Of a stretch of 64,000 nucleotides of DNA, positions 63,314 to 64,000 are shown one piece after another (position 1 is the stretch's first letter; the number at the start of each line of letters is the position of its first letter). Location of the stretch: assembly GCA_958450325.1 (NCBI GenBank), contig OY288242.1:68814062-68878061 (forward strand). Direction: 5' to 3'. This stretch comes from Agrostemma githago. Taxonomy: Eukaryota; Streptophyta; Magnoliopsida; Caryophyllales; Caryophyllaceae. Both the position numbers and the translations under genes were made by a program. Under the pieces are notes generated by a model. That model did no database searches, was not told the DNA's origin, and worked only from the letters and a program-made list of their open reading frames with translations.

Positions 63314-64000
63314 TTTCTATGTTCAAAAAATATATATAACAAATAAAAGTTTAATTTCCGTAACTTAATTTACAACTTACTAAACGAAAATTTAATCAAC
63401 ACTTAACTTAAACTTAATTTCTCTAACTTCATTTCCATAGCTGAGTGTCCTCAATTTAACTTAATACGTCAAAGTAAACCCATTTTTTTAATTTGCAACT
63501 CTCATATTAATTTTTAATTGACCTTACAAAAATTAGTCACCGAATTTATTCACAAATGTAATCACAATTTACAAAAACTGTAGCTAATTTATCAAAGTAA
63601 TCCAAATTCAACCGAACAAAACACAACAATTCATGGCTCATGTCAGACAGAAATAGCTTAAACAGGTCAAAAAAGGGTCAAATTTTCGAATGCAGAAATC
63701 AAATTTCCAAAAGCGCCACTAACACCTATTTACAACCCCAATCAGGATAGAAGTGGTTTCGGGAAAATTCGGCATTATTACGACACCATTTGGTCCGTCC
63801 TAAGTCACACAAAACCTCACGGAAGGCCCTAGAGGTGATTCTAGCTCAATTCAACCAACTTCATCAAACCCTATTCATAATTGTGATGGGCAAATCTAAT
63901 CTACCTAATCAAATTTCAACTAAACTAATCAACCTAAGCGAATTTGGGCTAATTAAACTAATCAACCTAATCGAATTTTAGACCTAAACAATATTAACGA
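63314..64000. other. CACTA sequence upstream of TNP2
   Basis: AT-rich 5' flank of the TNP2 gene. No convincing TATA box or further exon could be fixed; repeated CTAATC-type words occur at 63,895-63,975. The terminal repeat is not reached. Confidence 0.45.

Larger units (their letters stand above)
57331..64000 (-). mobile_element. CACTA (En/Spm-type) transposon, one end and both genes in window
   Basis: Begins with CACTACAAGAA, the CACTA terminal inverted repeat. A subterminal zone (57,352-57,715) of repeated TGGCGTCC/GGACGCCA motifs in both orientations follows. Two minus-strand genes, TNP1/PTTA-like and TNP2, come next, about 110 bp apart, suggesting one transcription unit. The opposite terminus and promoter lie beyond 64,000. 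Potentially close to autonomous, except for a frameshift in TNP2. Confidence 0.92.

Overview
This is nuclear DNA from a flowering plant, almost certainly a eudicot with a large, repeat-rich genome. It reads as a transposon graveyard with nested insertions. I found no ordinary host gene. The evidence is plant Ty3/gypsy lineages (Athila and Tat/Ogre-Retand), a CACTA element with TNP2- and TNP1-type genes, two Helitron-like ends, Stowaway-, Tourist- and MULE-type MITEs, and a nuclear copy of plastid infA-rps8. I cannot name the species.

Left part (1-12,447). The window opens in the terminal part of a long LTR (1-452) that abuts the gag of a decayed + strand Athila element (453-10,137; 3' LTR 8,729-10,137). 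The Athila 3' end lies inside the gag of an older minus-strand Tat element, of which gag and one LTR (11,414-12,106) remain. That LTR abuts an RNase H-like (RVT_3) pseudogene. From 12,448 to 18,065 the DNA is AT-rich and gene-free. It holds two Stowaway-like MITEs, a Helitron-like element (14,839-16,921) containing a MULE-like MITE and a Tourist-like MITE, and unassigned sequence.

Central nest (18,066-56,496). A roughly 1-kb Helitron carrying degraded plastid infA-rps8 sequence was split by a Tat-clade retrotransposon (here 'A-D', 18,112-55,533, minus strand, 2.5-kb LTRs, TSD AGTAG). That element was itself hit twice. A pol-less relative ('B-C', 25,504-35,726, TSD AGCAC) interrupts its pol between reverse transcriptase and RNase H. 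A second Tat-clade element on the + strand ('E', 40,596-52,576, TSD AAAAG) sits in its 5' leader. All three duplications match exactly, so the order of events is readable. A-D and E each carry genes antisense to gag-pol between pol and the 3' LTR, with their own TATA boxes and, in two cases, a clear intron. These antisense units are the least conventional part of the window.

Right part (57,331-64,000). One end of a CACTA transposon (CACTACAAGAA terminus, palindromic subterminal repeats) is followed by two minus-strand genes. The first is an intact six-exon TNP1/PTTA-type protein gene. The second is a nearly full-length TNP2 transposase with one intron and one apparent 1-nt frameshift. The other CACTA end lies beyond the window.

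Limits: family names come from motif recognition by eye, and splice sites from GT/AG plus frame continuity. No searches or alignments were run.
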